From JAWXBR01 sp046595995 (lineage in GTDB: Bacteria; Bacteroidota; Ignavibacteria; Kapaibacteriales; Kapaibacteriaceae): DNA of 64,000 nucleotides. How positions within the stretch are numbered: the first letter of the stretch is position 1; every line of letters starts with the position of its first letter. This document shows, one piece after another, positions 54,552-62,259 of the stretch. The DNA is taken from positions 62,001 through 126,000 of the forward strand of contig JBKJNB010000037.1 of assembly GCA_046595995.1 (NCBI GenBank), in the 5' to 3' direction. A program made the translations under genes and the position numbers. The notes beneath the pieces are model-generated. The model ran no database searches. It saw only the letters and a program-made list of their open reading frames with translations, and was not told where the DNA came from.

Positions 54552-56222
54552 ATGCCTTCAGCCCCTCGACCCCGCATCATACACGCTCCGCGCGGCACCG
54601 AACTGCATTGTGCGAATTGGCAGATAGAAGCCGCGTATCGCATGATTCAGAATAATCTCGACCCAGCGAATGCCGAGAAGCCCGACGAACTCATTGTGTA
54701 TGGTGGACTTGGCAAGGCAGCTCGAAACTGGGAGTCATTCGAAACGATTCTGCGTTGCCTACGTGAGATGAAAGCTGACGAAACCCTGCTCGTGCAGAGC
54801 GGCAAACCCGTTGGCGTTGTCACAACACACGAGATGGCGCCACGAGTAATCATTGCGAACTCGAACCTCGTGCCGAAGTGGGCAACGTGGGATGAGTTCC
54901 GAAGGCTCGATGCGATGGGCTTAATGATGTACGGACAGATGACGGCTGGCTCTTGGATCTACATAGGCACGCAAGGCATAGTGCAAGGCACCTACGAGAC
55001 GTTTGCTTCGTGTGCCACACAACACTTTGGTGGCACGCTCCATGGCAGATTCCTGCTTACTGCGGGGCTCGGTGGAATGGGCGGAGCCCAGCCCCTTGCC
55101 GCAACGATAGCTGGTGCGGCTGCGCTGTGTATTGAGATCGACGAGGATCGCATTGACAAGCGTATTCGCGATGGGTATTGCGACCGGAAGTCTCACAGTC
55201 TAGACGAGGCACTCGCCGTGATACGCGAGTACTGCGACCGTAAAGAACCGATTTCGATTGGTCTTGTAGGTAATGCGGCTGAGATACTTCCAGAGCTTTT
55301 GCGGAGGAACATTACCCCTGACGTCGTAACCGACCAAACTTCGGCACATGACCCATTAAACGGATACTACCCGGAAGGACTCTCAAAACGCGATGCCGAC
55401 GAATTGCGAATAAATGATCCGTCGGCGTATCTCGAGCGTACGTATGTGAGCATCGGGAATCATGTCAGAGCAATGCTCGAATTCATGAAACGCGGTGCAG
55501 TGGTCTTTGATTATGGCAACAATATTCGAGGAATTGCGAAGGAAAACGCAGGCGTTTCCAATGCTTTTGACTTCCCCGGCTTTGTGCCAGCCTTCATTCG
55601 GCCCCTGTTTTGCGATGGTAAGGGTCCGTTTCGATGGGTGGCCCTTTCCGGAGATCCCGAGGACATTCGTGTAACAGATGAGGCCATTATTGAGTTATTC
55701 CCCGAGAACGCGCATTTGCGCATGTGGATTCGGGAAGCACAGGCTCACATTGGTTTTCAAGGGTTGCCGGCTCGAATCTGCTGGCTAGGCTACGGTGAGA
55801 GAGCGAAGGCGGGAAAACTGTTCAATGATTTGGTGGCATCGGGAAGGGTTAAAGCACCTATTGTTATCGGGCGCGATCACCTGGATTGTGGAAGCGTCGC
55901 TTCCCCGTACCGTGAAACCGAATCGATGCTCGATGGTTCTGATGCTGTCGCCGACTGGGTCTACTTGAATTTTGCACTGAACACCATAGGCGGTGCCACG
56001 TGGGTATCCTTTCATCATGGAGGGGGCGTGGGAATGGGGCTTTCGCTCCATGCTGGTATGGTGATTGTAGCCGACGGGACGAAGCTGGCGGAGGAAAAGT
56101 TGGCACGAGTGTTGACGTATGATCCTCTCATGGGTATCTTACGTCACGCTGATGCCGGGTATCAAGAAGCTATTCACAACACGCGAAAGTTTGGCATAGA
56201 AATACCAATACCTTCTGTATAG
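54552..56222 (+). CDS. hutU: Urocanate hydratase
   Basis: Urocanase adds water to urocanate in the second step of histidine degradation and uses NAD+ as a catalytic prosthetic group. The 556-aa protein is full length. It has YGGLGKAARNWESF, the NAD-binding GLGGMGGAQPLA (split from a longer conserved block), DQTSAHDPLNGYYPEG and FDYGNNIRG. The catalytic Cys is in ARPLFCDG-like FIRPLFCDGKGPFRW. The ATG at 54552 is preferred to a TTG at 54543. hutH, hutI and hutG are absent here, so the pathway genes must be elsewhere. Confidence 0.97.
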   Translation: MPSAPRPRIIHAPRGTELHCANWQIEAAYRMIQNNLDPANAEKPDELIVYGGLGKAARNWESFETILRCLREMKADETLLVQSGKPVGVVTTHEMAPRVIIANSNLVPKWATWDEFRRLDAMGLMMYGQMTAGSWIYIGTQGIVQGTYETFASCATQHFGGTLHGRFLLTAGLGGMGGAQPLAATIAGAAALCIEIDEDRIDKRIRDGYCDRKSHSLDEALAVIREYCDRKEPISIGLVGNAAEILPELLRRNITPDVVTDQTSAHDPLNGYYPEGLSKRDADELRINDPSAYLERTYVSIGNHVRAMLEFMKRGAVVFDYGNNIRGIAKENAGVSNAFDFPGFVPAFIRPLFCDGKGPFRWVALSGDPEDIRVTDEAIIELFPENAHLRMWIREAQAHIGFQGLPARICWLGYGERAKAGKLFNDLVASGRVKAPIVIGRDHLDCGSVASPYRETESMLDGSDAVADWVYLNFALNTIGGATWVSFHHGGGVGMGLSLHAGMVIVADGTKLAEEKLARVLTYDPLMGILRHADAGYQEAIHNTRKFGIEIPIPSV

Positions 56223-56281
56223 TCTGATTCTTCACATTCTTCGGACATAATGGCATAACTGCTACTTCGTTTTTCTAAAAT

Positions 56282-56300
56282 CACTGACATTTCGTCAGTG
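56282..56300 (+). promoter_or_regulatory. Short hairpin between hutU and the sigma factor gene
   Basis: A 7-bp stem CACTGAC (56282-56288) with GTCAGTG (56294-56300) and a 5-nt loop ATTTC lies about 60 bp after hutU and 28 bp before the sigma factor start. No U-tract follows on the plus strand, so an operator or weak attenuator is as likely as a terminator. Confidence 0.35.
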
Positions 56301-56327
56301 GACTGACAACACGTAGCAGGAGATGGC

Positions 56328-56981
56328 ATGAGAACTCACGAGTTCCGGCGCAAAACGGGCATTCCGCAAACGCCGACGTGGAGAAGCAGACAACCTTATT
56401 CACCCTCAGAAGGTAGGGATTCTATGGATCTCGCGTTGCAAATCGAGCAACTCTTCCGCAACGATCGGAAGAAATATCTCGGGTTTATTCGTCAGCGTGT
56501 ACGCAACCAAGAGGAAGCGGAAGACATTCTCCAGGATGTGTTCGCTAACGTACTTGCCGCCTCAAAAGACGTTCACAAGCCTATCGACAACCTCGCGTCG
56601 TGGGTATTCACATCTGTACGCAATCGGATTATTGACTCGTATCGCAAGAAGCGTACGGACAGTTTTGCCGATCTCGGTACGGCGGAGCAGAAGGAAGAGG
56701 GAATGGACCATGTGGAACGTTTCCTTGGCGACTTCTCCTACAACCCCGAAGAAGACCTAGTCCGGAAGACCATCTGGGAATCTGTGATCCAGGGCCTCGA
56801 CGAACTACCCGTTGAACAAAAGTGGGTGTTCATCAAAAATGAATTCGAAGGTGTATCGTTTAGGGAGATGTCCGAAGAGACAGGCGTGAACATTAACACG
56901 CTTCTCGCTCGGAAACGGTATGCAGTTCTGTACCTTCGTAAGAAGCTACAGGAGCTGTACGACTCCATCAACCTAAACTAA
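56328..56981 (+). CDS. ECF-type RNA polymerase sigma factor
   Basis: This 217-aa sigma-70 family protein has region 2 (EEAEDILQDVFANVL, about 64-78) and SVRNRIIDSYRKKR (about 102-115). Region 4 follows, with a helix-turn-helix (FEGVSFREMSEETGVNINTLLARKRYAVLYLR, split here). The ATG at 56328 has AGGAG five bases upstream; a second start at 56424 (MDLALQIEQLF) also has a Shine-Dalgarno-like stretch and gives a 185-aa form closer to the family norm. The 32-residue extension, if real, is low in predicted structure. Its partner may be the next gene, a small membrane protein. Confidence 0.9.
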   Translation: MRTHEFRRKTGIPQTPTWRSRQPYSPSEGRDSMDLALQIEQLFRNDRKKYLGFIRQRVRNQEEAEDILQDVFANVLAASKDVHKPIDNLASWVFTSVRNRIIDSYRKKRTDSFADLGTAEQKEEGMDHVERFLGDFSYNPEEDLVRKTIWESVIQGLDELPVEQKWVFIKNEFEGVSFREMSEETGVNINTLLARKRYAVLYLRKKLQELYDSINLN

Positions 56982-56997
56982 AAGCCCCAAGTCGACT

Positions 56998-57396
56998 ATG
57001 TCGACATTGCAAACTCCAACAGCCCGCACGATCATCTATGTCTGCTGCATCGGCGGGCTGTTAGTCTTACATAGCATCCTGGTGTTGTTCATCTGGAACA
57101 CCGCCTTAGCAAGCTTCAACAACGCCCGTACCCTGTCCTTCCTAGAAGGTGCAGGGTTAACGGCGTTTGCGTATGTAATCGTAGTGGCCGTACGATACGG
57201 TAGGAAGAACACAGGTCAAAGCGTTTGGCCTTCTGCCCAATGGAAGACGCAGCGTCACAACCGTACTCCTGAACCGGAACCACAACCACAGGCAACCAGC
57301 TCGCAACCATGTCAGGGTATGAGTGTCGAAGATCGTGAGCGACTTAAACGCGAGTTAGTTGCCAACTGCGGTTGCGTGGAGAAACAAACTCCGTGA
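56998..57396 (+). CDS. Two-segment membrane protein, possible sigma partner
   Basis: This 132-aa protein has two hydrophobic segments (about 10-36 and 46-66), a short basic Pro-rich stretch (EPEPQPQ), and a C-terminal soluble tail with Cys at CQGMSVEDRERL and NCGC. It starts 16 bp after the sigma gene. The arrangement resembles sigma/anti-sigma pairs, but no zinc-binding anti-sigma domain is recognised, so anti-sigma function is inference. Confidence 0.7.
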   Translation: MSTLQTPTARTIIYVCCIGGLLVLHSILVLFIWNTALASFNNARTLSFLEGAGLTAFAYVIVVAVRYGRKNTGQSVWPSAQWKTQRHNRTPEPEPQPQATSSQPCQGMSVEDRERLKRELVANCGCVEKQTP

Positions 57397-57412
57397 AGAA
57401 GAAAGGAACCCC

Positions 57413-57814
57413 ATGAGCATGCTTCGCGACTTTAAAGCTTTCATATCAAACGGCAATGTAGTCGACCTAGCCATTGGCGTAATCTTGGGTGCTGCCTTTG
57501 GCGCAATCGTCACTTCGCTTGTTAGTGATATCCTCACCCCACCGATTGGCTACTTCCTGGGCGGTGTGAAGTTTGATGAGCTTGTCACAGTACTCAAAGA
57601 GGCCGACGCGAACGGCAAGGGCGCAGTGACGATTAACTGGGGAAGATTTGTTCAGACTATTGTAAACTTTGTTGTTGTCGCCTTCTGTGTCTTTTTCTTC
57701 GTGCGTTTTCTCTTTTCACTCAAACGCGCGCAGCCCCCTGGCCCTCCGGCGCCCCCTAGCAAGCAAGAAGAACTCTTAACCGAAATCCGCGACCTGCTTA
57801 AACAAAAAGCATGA
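57413..57814 (+). CDS. mscL: Large-conductance mechanosensitive channel
   Basis: The ATG at 57413 (MSMLRDFKAFISNGNVVDLA) is preceded by AAAGGA; the frame upstream lies in the previous gene. The 133-aa protein has the MscL pattern: an N-terminal amphipathic helix, TM1 containing DLAIGVILGAAFGAIVTSLV, a periplasmic loop and TM2 (IVNFVVVAFCVFFFVRFLF). A cytoplasmic helix (KQEELLTEIRDLLKQ) follows. MscL releases solutes on hypo-osmotic shock. Its start is 16 bp after the membrane protein gene. Confidence 0.97.
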   Translation: MSMLRDFKAFISNGNVVDLAIGVILGAAFGAIVTSLVSDILTPPIGYFLGGVKFDELVTVLKEADANGKGAVTINWGRFVQTIVNFVVVAFCVFFFVRFLFSLKRAQPPGPPAPPSKQEELLTEIRDLLKQKA

Positions 57815-57830
57815 CGCGCTAGCTGTAACG

Positions 57831-59069
57831 TTAAAGTGGTATTCGCTGACAGTACAGTGTTAAGTGACCTGTTTCTGTGCGCGCAATGACAACGACGCCG
57901 AATACATCGCTTTTAGCAAACGAGAGTTTGCGCCGCAATTCTTCGGGCTCACCATTCCACCCTCGCTTTTTGAATTCTGTGCGATTGCTCCAGTCGAGCT
58001 CACGCAAGTTCTCTTGAATGCGTTTCTCTGAGACACCACTGTCTACTCGCATTACTTCGAATGCACTAGACCAATCGTGCAGCGCGTAGAGATTTGTCGT
58101 TTCGCGTGTGCCGATTGCATAGGCGATTTTCTCGTGTATCGGACGTAGCCCGTGTTCTCGAAAGAATACGCCAACCGCACCACTTGCTATAAGCGCGGGA
58201 TGTGGCTCTACAAGAATTTCGCCCGTCAAAATCGCATCGTCAATGGCTTTCGCTTCAGTGAATGGCACCTCCGAAGTCGCGTCCCGTGGTGCCCAAAGCA
58301 TAGAAAGGTCAGGCAAAGAAACTGAGAGCTGTGGTACATCTGCGTTCCTCCACAGGATGCGTTCCCGGCATTCGCCGTTGAAGCCGATAAATTCGCTCGA
58401 AAAGGATGCTTGTACGGAAGGTGGAATGTCGTCGCTCGGACCACACTTGATACCGACAATTGCGCTTGGCTGTTTTTCAGATATCGCAGTAAGGGTCTGA
58501 AGCAGGGGGCTGTATTCCCTCGTACTTGTCGCGCGGCGTCCGTCGGTGCGTCTACGCGACGGGTCAGCCCACAGGCCGTCAAACGCGGGCAGAATCGTAC
58601 TTGCGTCGAGAGCCTCGTGGCGAACGTCTACGTTGCTCACGTTTACCGCCCGCAGATTACCTAAAGCCAACGCTGCTGTCACAGCGTCCGATTCGAACGT
58701 AGTCACTCGGTGCACCCTGTGCGCGAGTGCGAGCGTGTCCATGCCGACACCCGTACACACTTCCACGACGTGACTACACCCTGCCAAACGACTGGCATGG
58801 TGCTCAGCAATCACCGGGTTTGTAGCCTGTTCAGCGCCCTGCAGGGTGTACCGCCATCCTCGGTGGGTTTTACCCAGCCGACGCGCCTTACGCGTGCCTA
58901 ACACGATGTCTACGAGCACATTAGCCGAAGACAGCAGGTCGTTCGGAAGAATTCGTCGCATCCGCATTATGTCAGCCGGATCTGGGATCGCGCCCACAAC
59001 AGCATCGATCTCCTGTAGTAGGGCTTCGCGATCCGGACTTGATAACAGTGCAGTCAGGTGGTTGTTCAC
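57831..59069 (-). CDS. THUMP-like/class I methyltransferase
   Basis: This 412-aa protein has a class I SAM-binding site (VVEVCTGVGMDTLALA, about 101-116) and an Asp after the second strand (FESDA). An acceptor-site motif WADPSRR follows, in the middle. A C-terminal THUMP-like domain is indicated by the GEPEELRRKLSFAKSDVFGVV-type ending. Such proteins are probable RNA methyltransferases of unknown target in Bacteroidota. The gene is convergent with mscL (16 bp) and divergent from pckA. Confidence 0.85.
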   Translation of the reverse strand: MNNHLTALLSSPDREALLQEIDAVVGAIPDPADIMRMRRILPNDLLSSANVLVDIVLGTRKARRLGKTHRGWRYTLQGAEQATNPVIAEHHASRLAGCSHVVEVCTGVGMDTLALAHRVHRVTTFESDAVTAALALGNLRAVNVSNVDVRHEALDASTILPAFDGLWADPSRRRTDGRRATSTREYSPLLQTLTAISEKQPSAIVGIKCGPSDDIPPSVQASFSSEFIGFNGECRERILWRNADVPQLSVSLPDLSMLWAPRDATSEVPFTEAKAIDDAILTGEILVEPHPALIASGAVGVFFREHGLRPIHEKIAYAIGTRETTNLYALHDWSSAFEVMRVDSGVSEKRIQENLRELDWSNRTEFKKRGWNGEPEELRRKLSFAKSDVFGVVVIARTETGHLTLYCQRIPL

Positions 59070-59147
59070 GGAAGTGGCGTCACTCGTTCGTTATTGTTTC
59101 GGATATTTGCGCCTCGATAACATGTCCCAACCTCACGCCGGACCACG

Positions 59148-60776
59148 ATGAGCCTCGCCACAGACGCACTACGTTCACAGCTTCAAGACCAAAGTATTTC
59201 AAACGTAGGCGAGATCTACTATAATCTGTCGACACCCGAGTTGTATGAACATGCCGTTATCATGGAAGAGGCATCGATCACTGAACATGGCGCCTTACTT
59301 GCAATAACGACTCCGTACACCGGACGTCGCGCAAACGACAAGTTCGTGGTTGAGGAAGCGGATACCAAGGGTGATGTTTGGTGGGGCAAGGTTAACAAGC
59401 CGTTTTCAGAAGACAAGTTCAACGCGTTGAAGCAGAGGGTGTTTGCGTATCTGCAGGGACGCGAAGTGTACGTGCGTGACCTTATCACATGCGCCGATGA
59501 CAAATACACATTACCTGTACGTTTTGTTCATGAACTCGCCTGGCAATCACTCTTCGTAAAAAACATGTTTATCGAAGCCACAGATGAACAACTACAGTCG
59601 TTCGCTCCAGGCTTCACCGTCGTTACAGTGCCGAACTTCAGCGCAATCCCCGAAGTCGATGGCACAGCGTCTGAGGTGTTCATTGTGTTGTCGTTTAAAC
59701 AAAAGTTGGTGCTCATCGGTGGTACGGCATACGCAGGTGAAAACAAGAAGTCCATCTTTACTGTGCTCAACTACCTTCTGCCAAAGCAAAAGGTAATGTC
59801 GATGCACTGCTCCGCCAACATCGGCGCTGACGGCGACACAGCATTGTTCTTCGGTTTGTCGGGTACTGGCAAGACCACGCTGTCAACGGACCCCGAGCGT
59901 GCGCTTATAGGCGACGATGAACACGGCTGGAGCGATGAAGGGGTCTTCAACTTCGAAGGGGGCTGTTACGCAAAGGTCATTAACCTCTCGGCGGAAGCAG
60001 AACCGATTATCTTTAATCTCACACGTACGTTCGGAACGGTGCTCGAGAACGTCGACATGAATGAAGACACGCGAGTGGTTAACCTCGATTCTCAGAAGCT
60101 TACAGAAAACACTCGCGCATGTTATTCACGCGAGAACATTCCGAACATCGCGCCAAGCAATCGCGGCGGACATCCAAAGAACGTGGTGTTTCTAACCGCG
60201 GATGCCTTCGGTGTAATGCCACCAGTTTCAAAGCTCACGCATGAGCAGGCGATGTTTCACTTCCTTAGTGGTTACACCGCAAAGGTTGCCGGTACAGAGG
60301 TCGGCGTAAAGGAACCATCGGCAACGTTCTCAACGTGCTTTGGTGCCCCTTTCATGGTGCACCATCCGAGCGTGTATGCGAATCTGTTGCGGGACAAAAT
60401 CGATAAGCACGGTTCTCAGGTGTGGCTCGTAAACACTGGCTGGAGTGGGGGGCCGTACGGAACCGGTTCACGCATGAAAATCGCTCACACGCGTGCTATG
60501 CTACGCGCAATTCTTAGCGGTGCAATGGATAGTGTCGCATTCGTAAAGGAAGGTTTCTTCAACCTTAGCATTCCTGCGTCGGTAGAGGGTGTACCCGACG
60601 AGGTTCTAAATCCGCGCAACACATGGGCGGACAAGGGTGCGTACGACAAGCAAGCAACACATCTTGTGCAGTTGTTCGAAGACAACTTCAAACAGTTTGC
60701 TGACAGTGTAGATGAGAAGGTCCGCTCCGCAATGAGGTCTGAAGGAGCCGCTAAACCAGTAAGTGCTGACGCTTAA
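59148..60776 (+). CDS. pckA: Phosphoenolpyruvate carboxykinase (ATP)
   Basis: PckA converts oxaloacetate to phosphoenolpyruvate with ATP, the first step of gluconeogenesis, and in some anaerobes runs in reverse. The 542-aa protein has GADGDTALFFGLSGTGKTTLS (kinase loop, split here as FFGLSGTGKTTLS), DDEHGWSDEGVFNFEGGCYAK and NTGWSGGPYG, all typical of the ATP form. No GTP-type cysteine motif is present. The start is the first ATG of the frame, about 80 bp after the divergent methyltransferase gene. Confidence 0.97.
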   Translation: MSLATDALRSQLQDQSISNVGEIYYNLSTPELYEHAVIMEEASITEHGALLAITTPYTGRRANDKFVVEEADTKGDVWWGKVNKPFSEDKFNALKQRVFAYLQGREVYVRDLITCADDKYTLPVRFVHELAWQSLFVKNMFIEATDEQLQSFAPGFTVVTVPNFSAIPEVDGTASEVFIVLSFKQKLVLIGGTAYAGENKKSIFTVLNYLLPKQKVMSMHCSANIGADGDTALFFGLSGTGKTTLSTDPERALIGDDEHGWSDEGVFNFEGGCYAKVINLSAEAEPIIFNLTRTFGTVLENVDMNEDTRVVNLDSQKLTENTRACYSRENIPNIAPSNRGGHPKNVVFLTADAFGVMPPVSKLTHEQAMFHFLSGYTAKVAGTEVGVKEPSATFSTCFGAPFMVHHPSVYANLLRDKIDKHGSQVWLVNTGWSGGPYGTGSRMKIAHTRAMLRAILSGAMDSVAFVKEGFFNLSIPASVEGVPDEVLNPRNTWADKGAYDKQATHLVQLFEDNFKQFADSVDEKVRSAMRSEGAAKPVSADA

Positions 60777-60798
60777 TTAGTGCTGAGGCTTCAAGCGA

Positions 60799-60816
60799 CA
60801 CTCATGTCAATGAGTG
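60799..60816. terminator. Possible bidirectional terminator between pckA and DUF2007
   Basis: A 7-bp stem CACTCAT (60799-60805) with ATGAGTG (60810-60816) and a 4-nt loop lies between convergent pckA and the DUF2007 gene. There is no good U-tract. The stem core CACTCATG is the same as that of the terminator at 51029-51053. Confidence 0.5.
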
Positions 60817-60825
60817 CCTAAAGGC

Positions 60826-61068
60826 TTAGATACTATCGTCGGCAAGCTCGTCGAGATTTGGCTCATCAAGGTCGACCAAGAAGTCGTTGTCTTCCAACGA
60901 CCGTGCGTCCATGATCTCTTTTGCCAAGTCCAGGTCATCTTCAAACACCATCACTTTAAAGGCTTCGGTTCCTTCCTGTGTGGTCTTGAAGTCGATCCCG
61001 GCTTCTTGTAGTTGCGACTCGAGCAATTGCGCTTCGAGTTCATTCGTGAACGATGCGAGTAGAATCAT
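60826..61068 (-). CDS. DUF2007 small protein
   Basis: This 80-aa acidic protein begins MILLASFTNELEAQLLESQL, the typical E-A-x-L-L-x-x-L-x-x-x-G-I opening of DUF2007 (putative signal-transducing) proteins. The remainder is a short acidic tail. No function is established. It is the last gene of a minus-strand operon (ettA, 234-aa exported protein, YhcH-type, DUF2007). Confidence 0.85.
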   Translation of the reverse strand: MILLASFTNELEAQLLESQLQEAGIDFKTTQEGTEAFKVMVFEDDLDLAKEIMDARSLEDNDFLVDLDEPNLDELADDSI

Positions 61069-61086
61069 CGCTGCTTCCCCAACAGA

Positions 61087-61548
61087 TTACAATTGTGACA
61101 TAAGTGAGACGGCGGCCTTCACAACGACCTTACGGACGTGTGTCGCTGGCGGTTGCGGTGCGTGAGCATCTTCGGGAAAGAGTATGACTGCGGTGCCCGG
61201 CAAGACGGCGATACGCGTACTTGCATCGTCATTCATTAGGCAGTAGTCCTTTTCTTCGTCATATGCTTGCCGTTCGCTCATGCACGAAGACAACGGCTTC
61301 CATAAAATGTCGAACGCCCCCGCAGTCGCTATCTGAACATCAATATATTTTCTGTGCGCTTCGAGGTACGCTTTGTCCTCGCGAGCCACATCATCGGCAA
61401 CAATAGCATAAAGTTCATCACCATCAATGTCAACGCGGCCCGCAGGCATTACGCTAAAATCGGATGTGCGCAAGAACTCCTGCACCTTTGGCCACCACGG
61501 CAGACTCGCCGACAAATAGTCCGATGTGTGCAGTTGCTCAACAATCAT
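61087..61548 (-). CDS. YhcH/YjgK/YiaL family protein
   Basis: The ATG at 61548 (MIVEQLHTSDYLSASLPWW) starts one base beyond the stop of the upstream gene. The 153-aa protein has the cupin-like DUF386 pattern: RKYIDVQIATAG (about 76-87), LFPEDAHAPQ and a final VVVKAAV strand. Members of the family (YhcH, NanQ-type) act on sugar intermediates such as N-acetylneuraminate anomers; the substrate here is not known. The H-A-P motif is consistent with metal binding. Confidence 0.92.
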   Translation of the reverse strand: MIVEQLHTSDYLSASLPWWPKVQEFLRTSDFSVMPAGRVDIDGDELYAIVADDVAREDKAYLEAHRKYIDVQIATAGAFDILWKPLSSCMSERQAYDEEKDYCLMNDDASTRIAVLPGTAVILFPEDAHAPQPPATHVRKVVVKAAVSLMSQL

Positions 61549-61549
61549 A

Positions 61550-62254
61550 CTATTTACCAATCTGATTGTTTGGCGCCTGGCCCGTCTGTGGTGCTTTTGC
61601 CTTCATTGCTCTATCCCACTCATTAGCGTAGAGACTCACCAACTCGAACGACTTTTTCTGATGTGCTTCTTTTGCGAGACTCTTTATGTCCTTGAACGAC
61701 CAAACCACAAACATGTTCTTCGAAATCAGGTGCTGGTCAATTTGTCCGCCGGCTGGCGCTGGAGTCGTGTCAGCACCATACAACCGTCGCACAATTCGCT
61801 GACGCGCGTCAGCAGGCATGTCTACCGGATACTCAACGTACAGAATCGTACCCGGACCCTGCTTGCCCTTTAGGCCCTGAACAACAACACGCGACGGAGC
61901 GCCAATCTCAGGAAACAGCGTCGCAAGATTTTGATGCAATTCCTTAACAGGCTTCGATGCTTTGTGCAGCACCGTATCAACTTTATAGCCCTTCTTGATT
62001 TCGGTAGGCTGCCAAATGTACGCCTGCATCGGAAGCGGAATCTCGCGGTTGAGCTTCGAGAAGTCGTACGAAGAGTAGCTCGAGGTAACCTTAATCGTTT
62101 GTCCAGGCGGAGCCTTAAAAGGCAACGCAGGCATGTCGTCCTGCTTTGGCTTTACTTGGTACGTTTTGGGCTGTGCCTGCGATGGTGTTGCAGCTACAAA
62201 AAACGCCGCCACAAGGGGTAGCCACATCATCGATTTGGTCTTGCTTTTCGTCAT
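61550..62254 (-). CDS. Exported hypothetical protein
   Basis: This 234-aa protein has a signal peptide (MTKSKTKSMMWLPLVAAFFV ... TPSQAQP). The mature part is Lys/Pro-rich at the start, with no motif, lipobox or repeat that I recognise. It lies 5 bp after ettA and 1 bp before the YhcH-type gene, so it is in the same operon. The location is probably periplasmic; function unknown. Confidence 0.8.
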   Translation of the reverse strand: MTKSKTKSMMWLPLVAAFFVAATPSQAQPKTYQVKPKQDDMPALPFKAPPGQTIKVTSSYSSYDFSKLNREIPLPMQAYIWQPTEIKKGYKVDTVLHKASKPVKELHQNLATLFPEIGAPSRVVVQGLKGKQGPGTILYVEYPVDMPADARQRIVRRLYGADTTPAPAGGQIDQHLISKNMFVVWSFKDIKSLAKEAHQKKSFELVSLYANEWDRAMKAKAPQTGQAPNNQIGK

Positions 62255-62259
62255 AAGTA

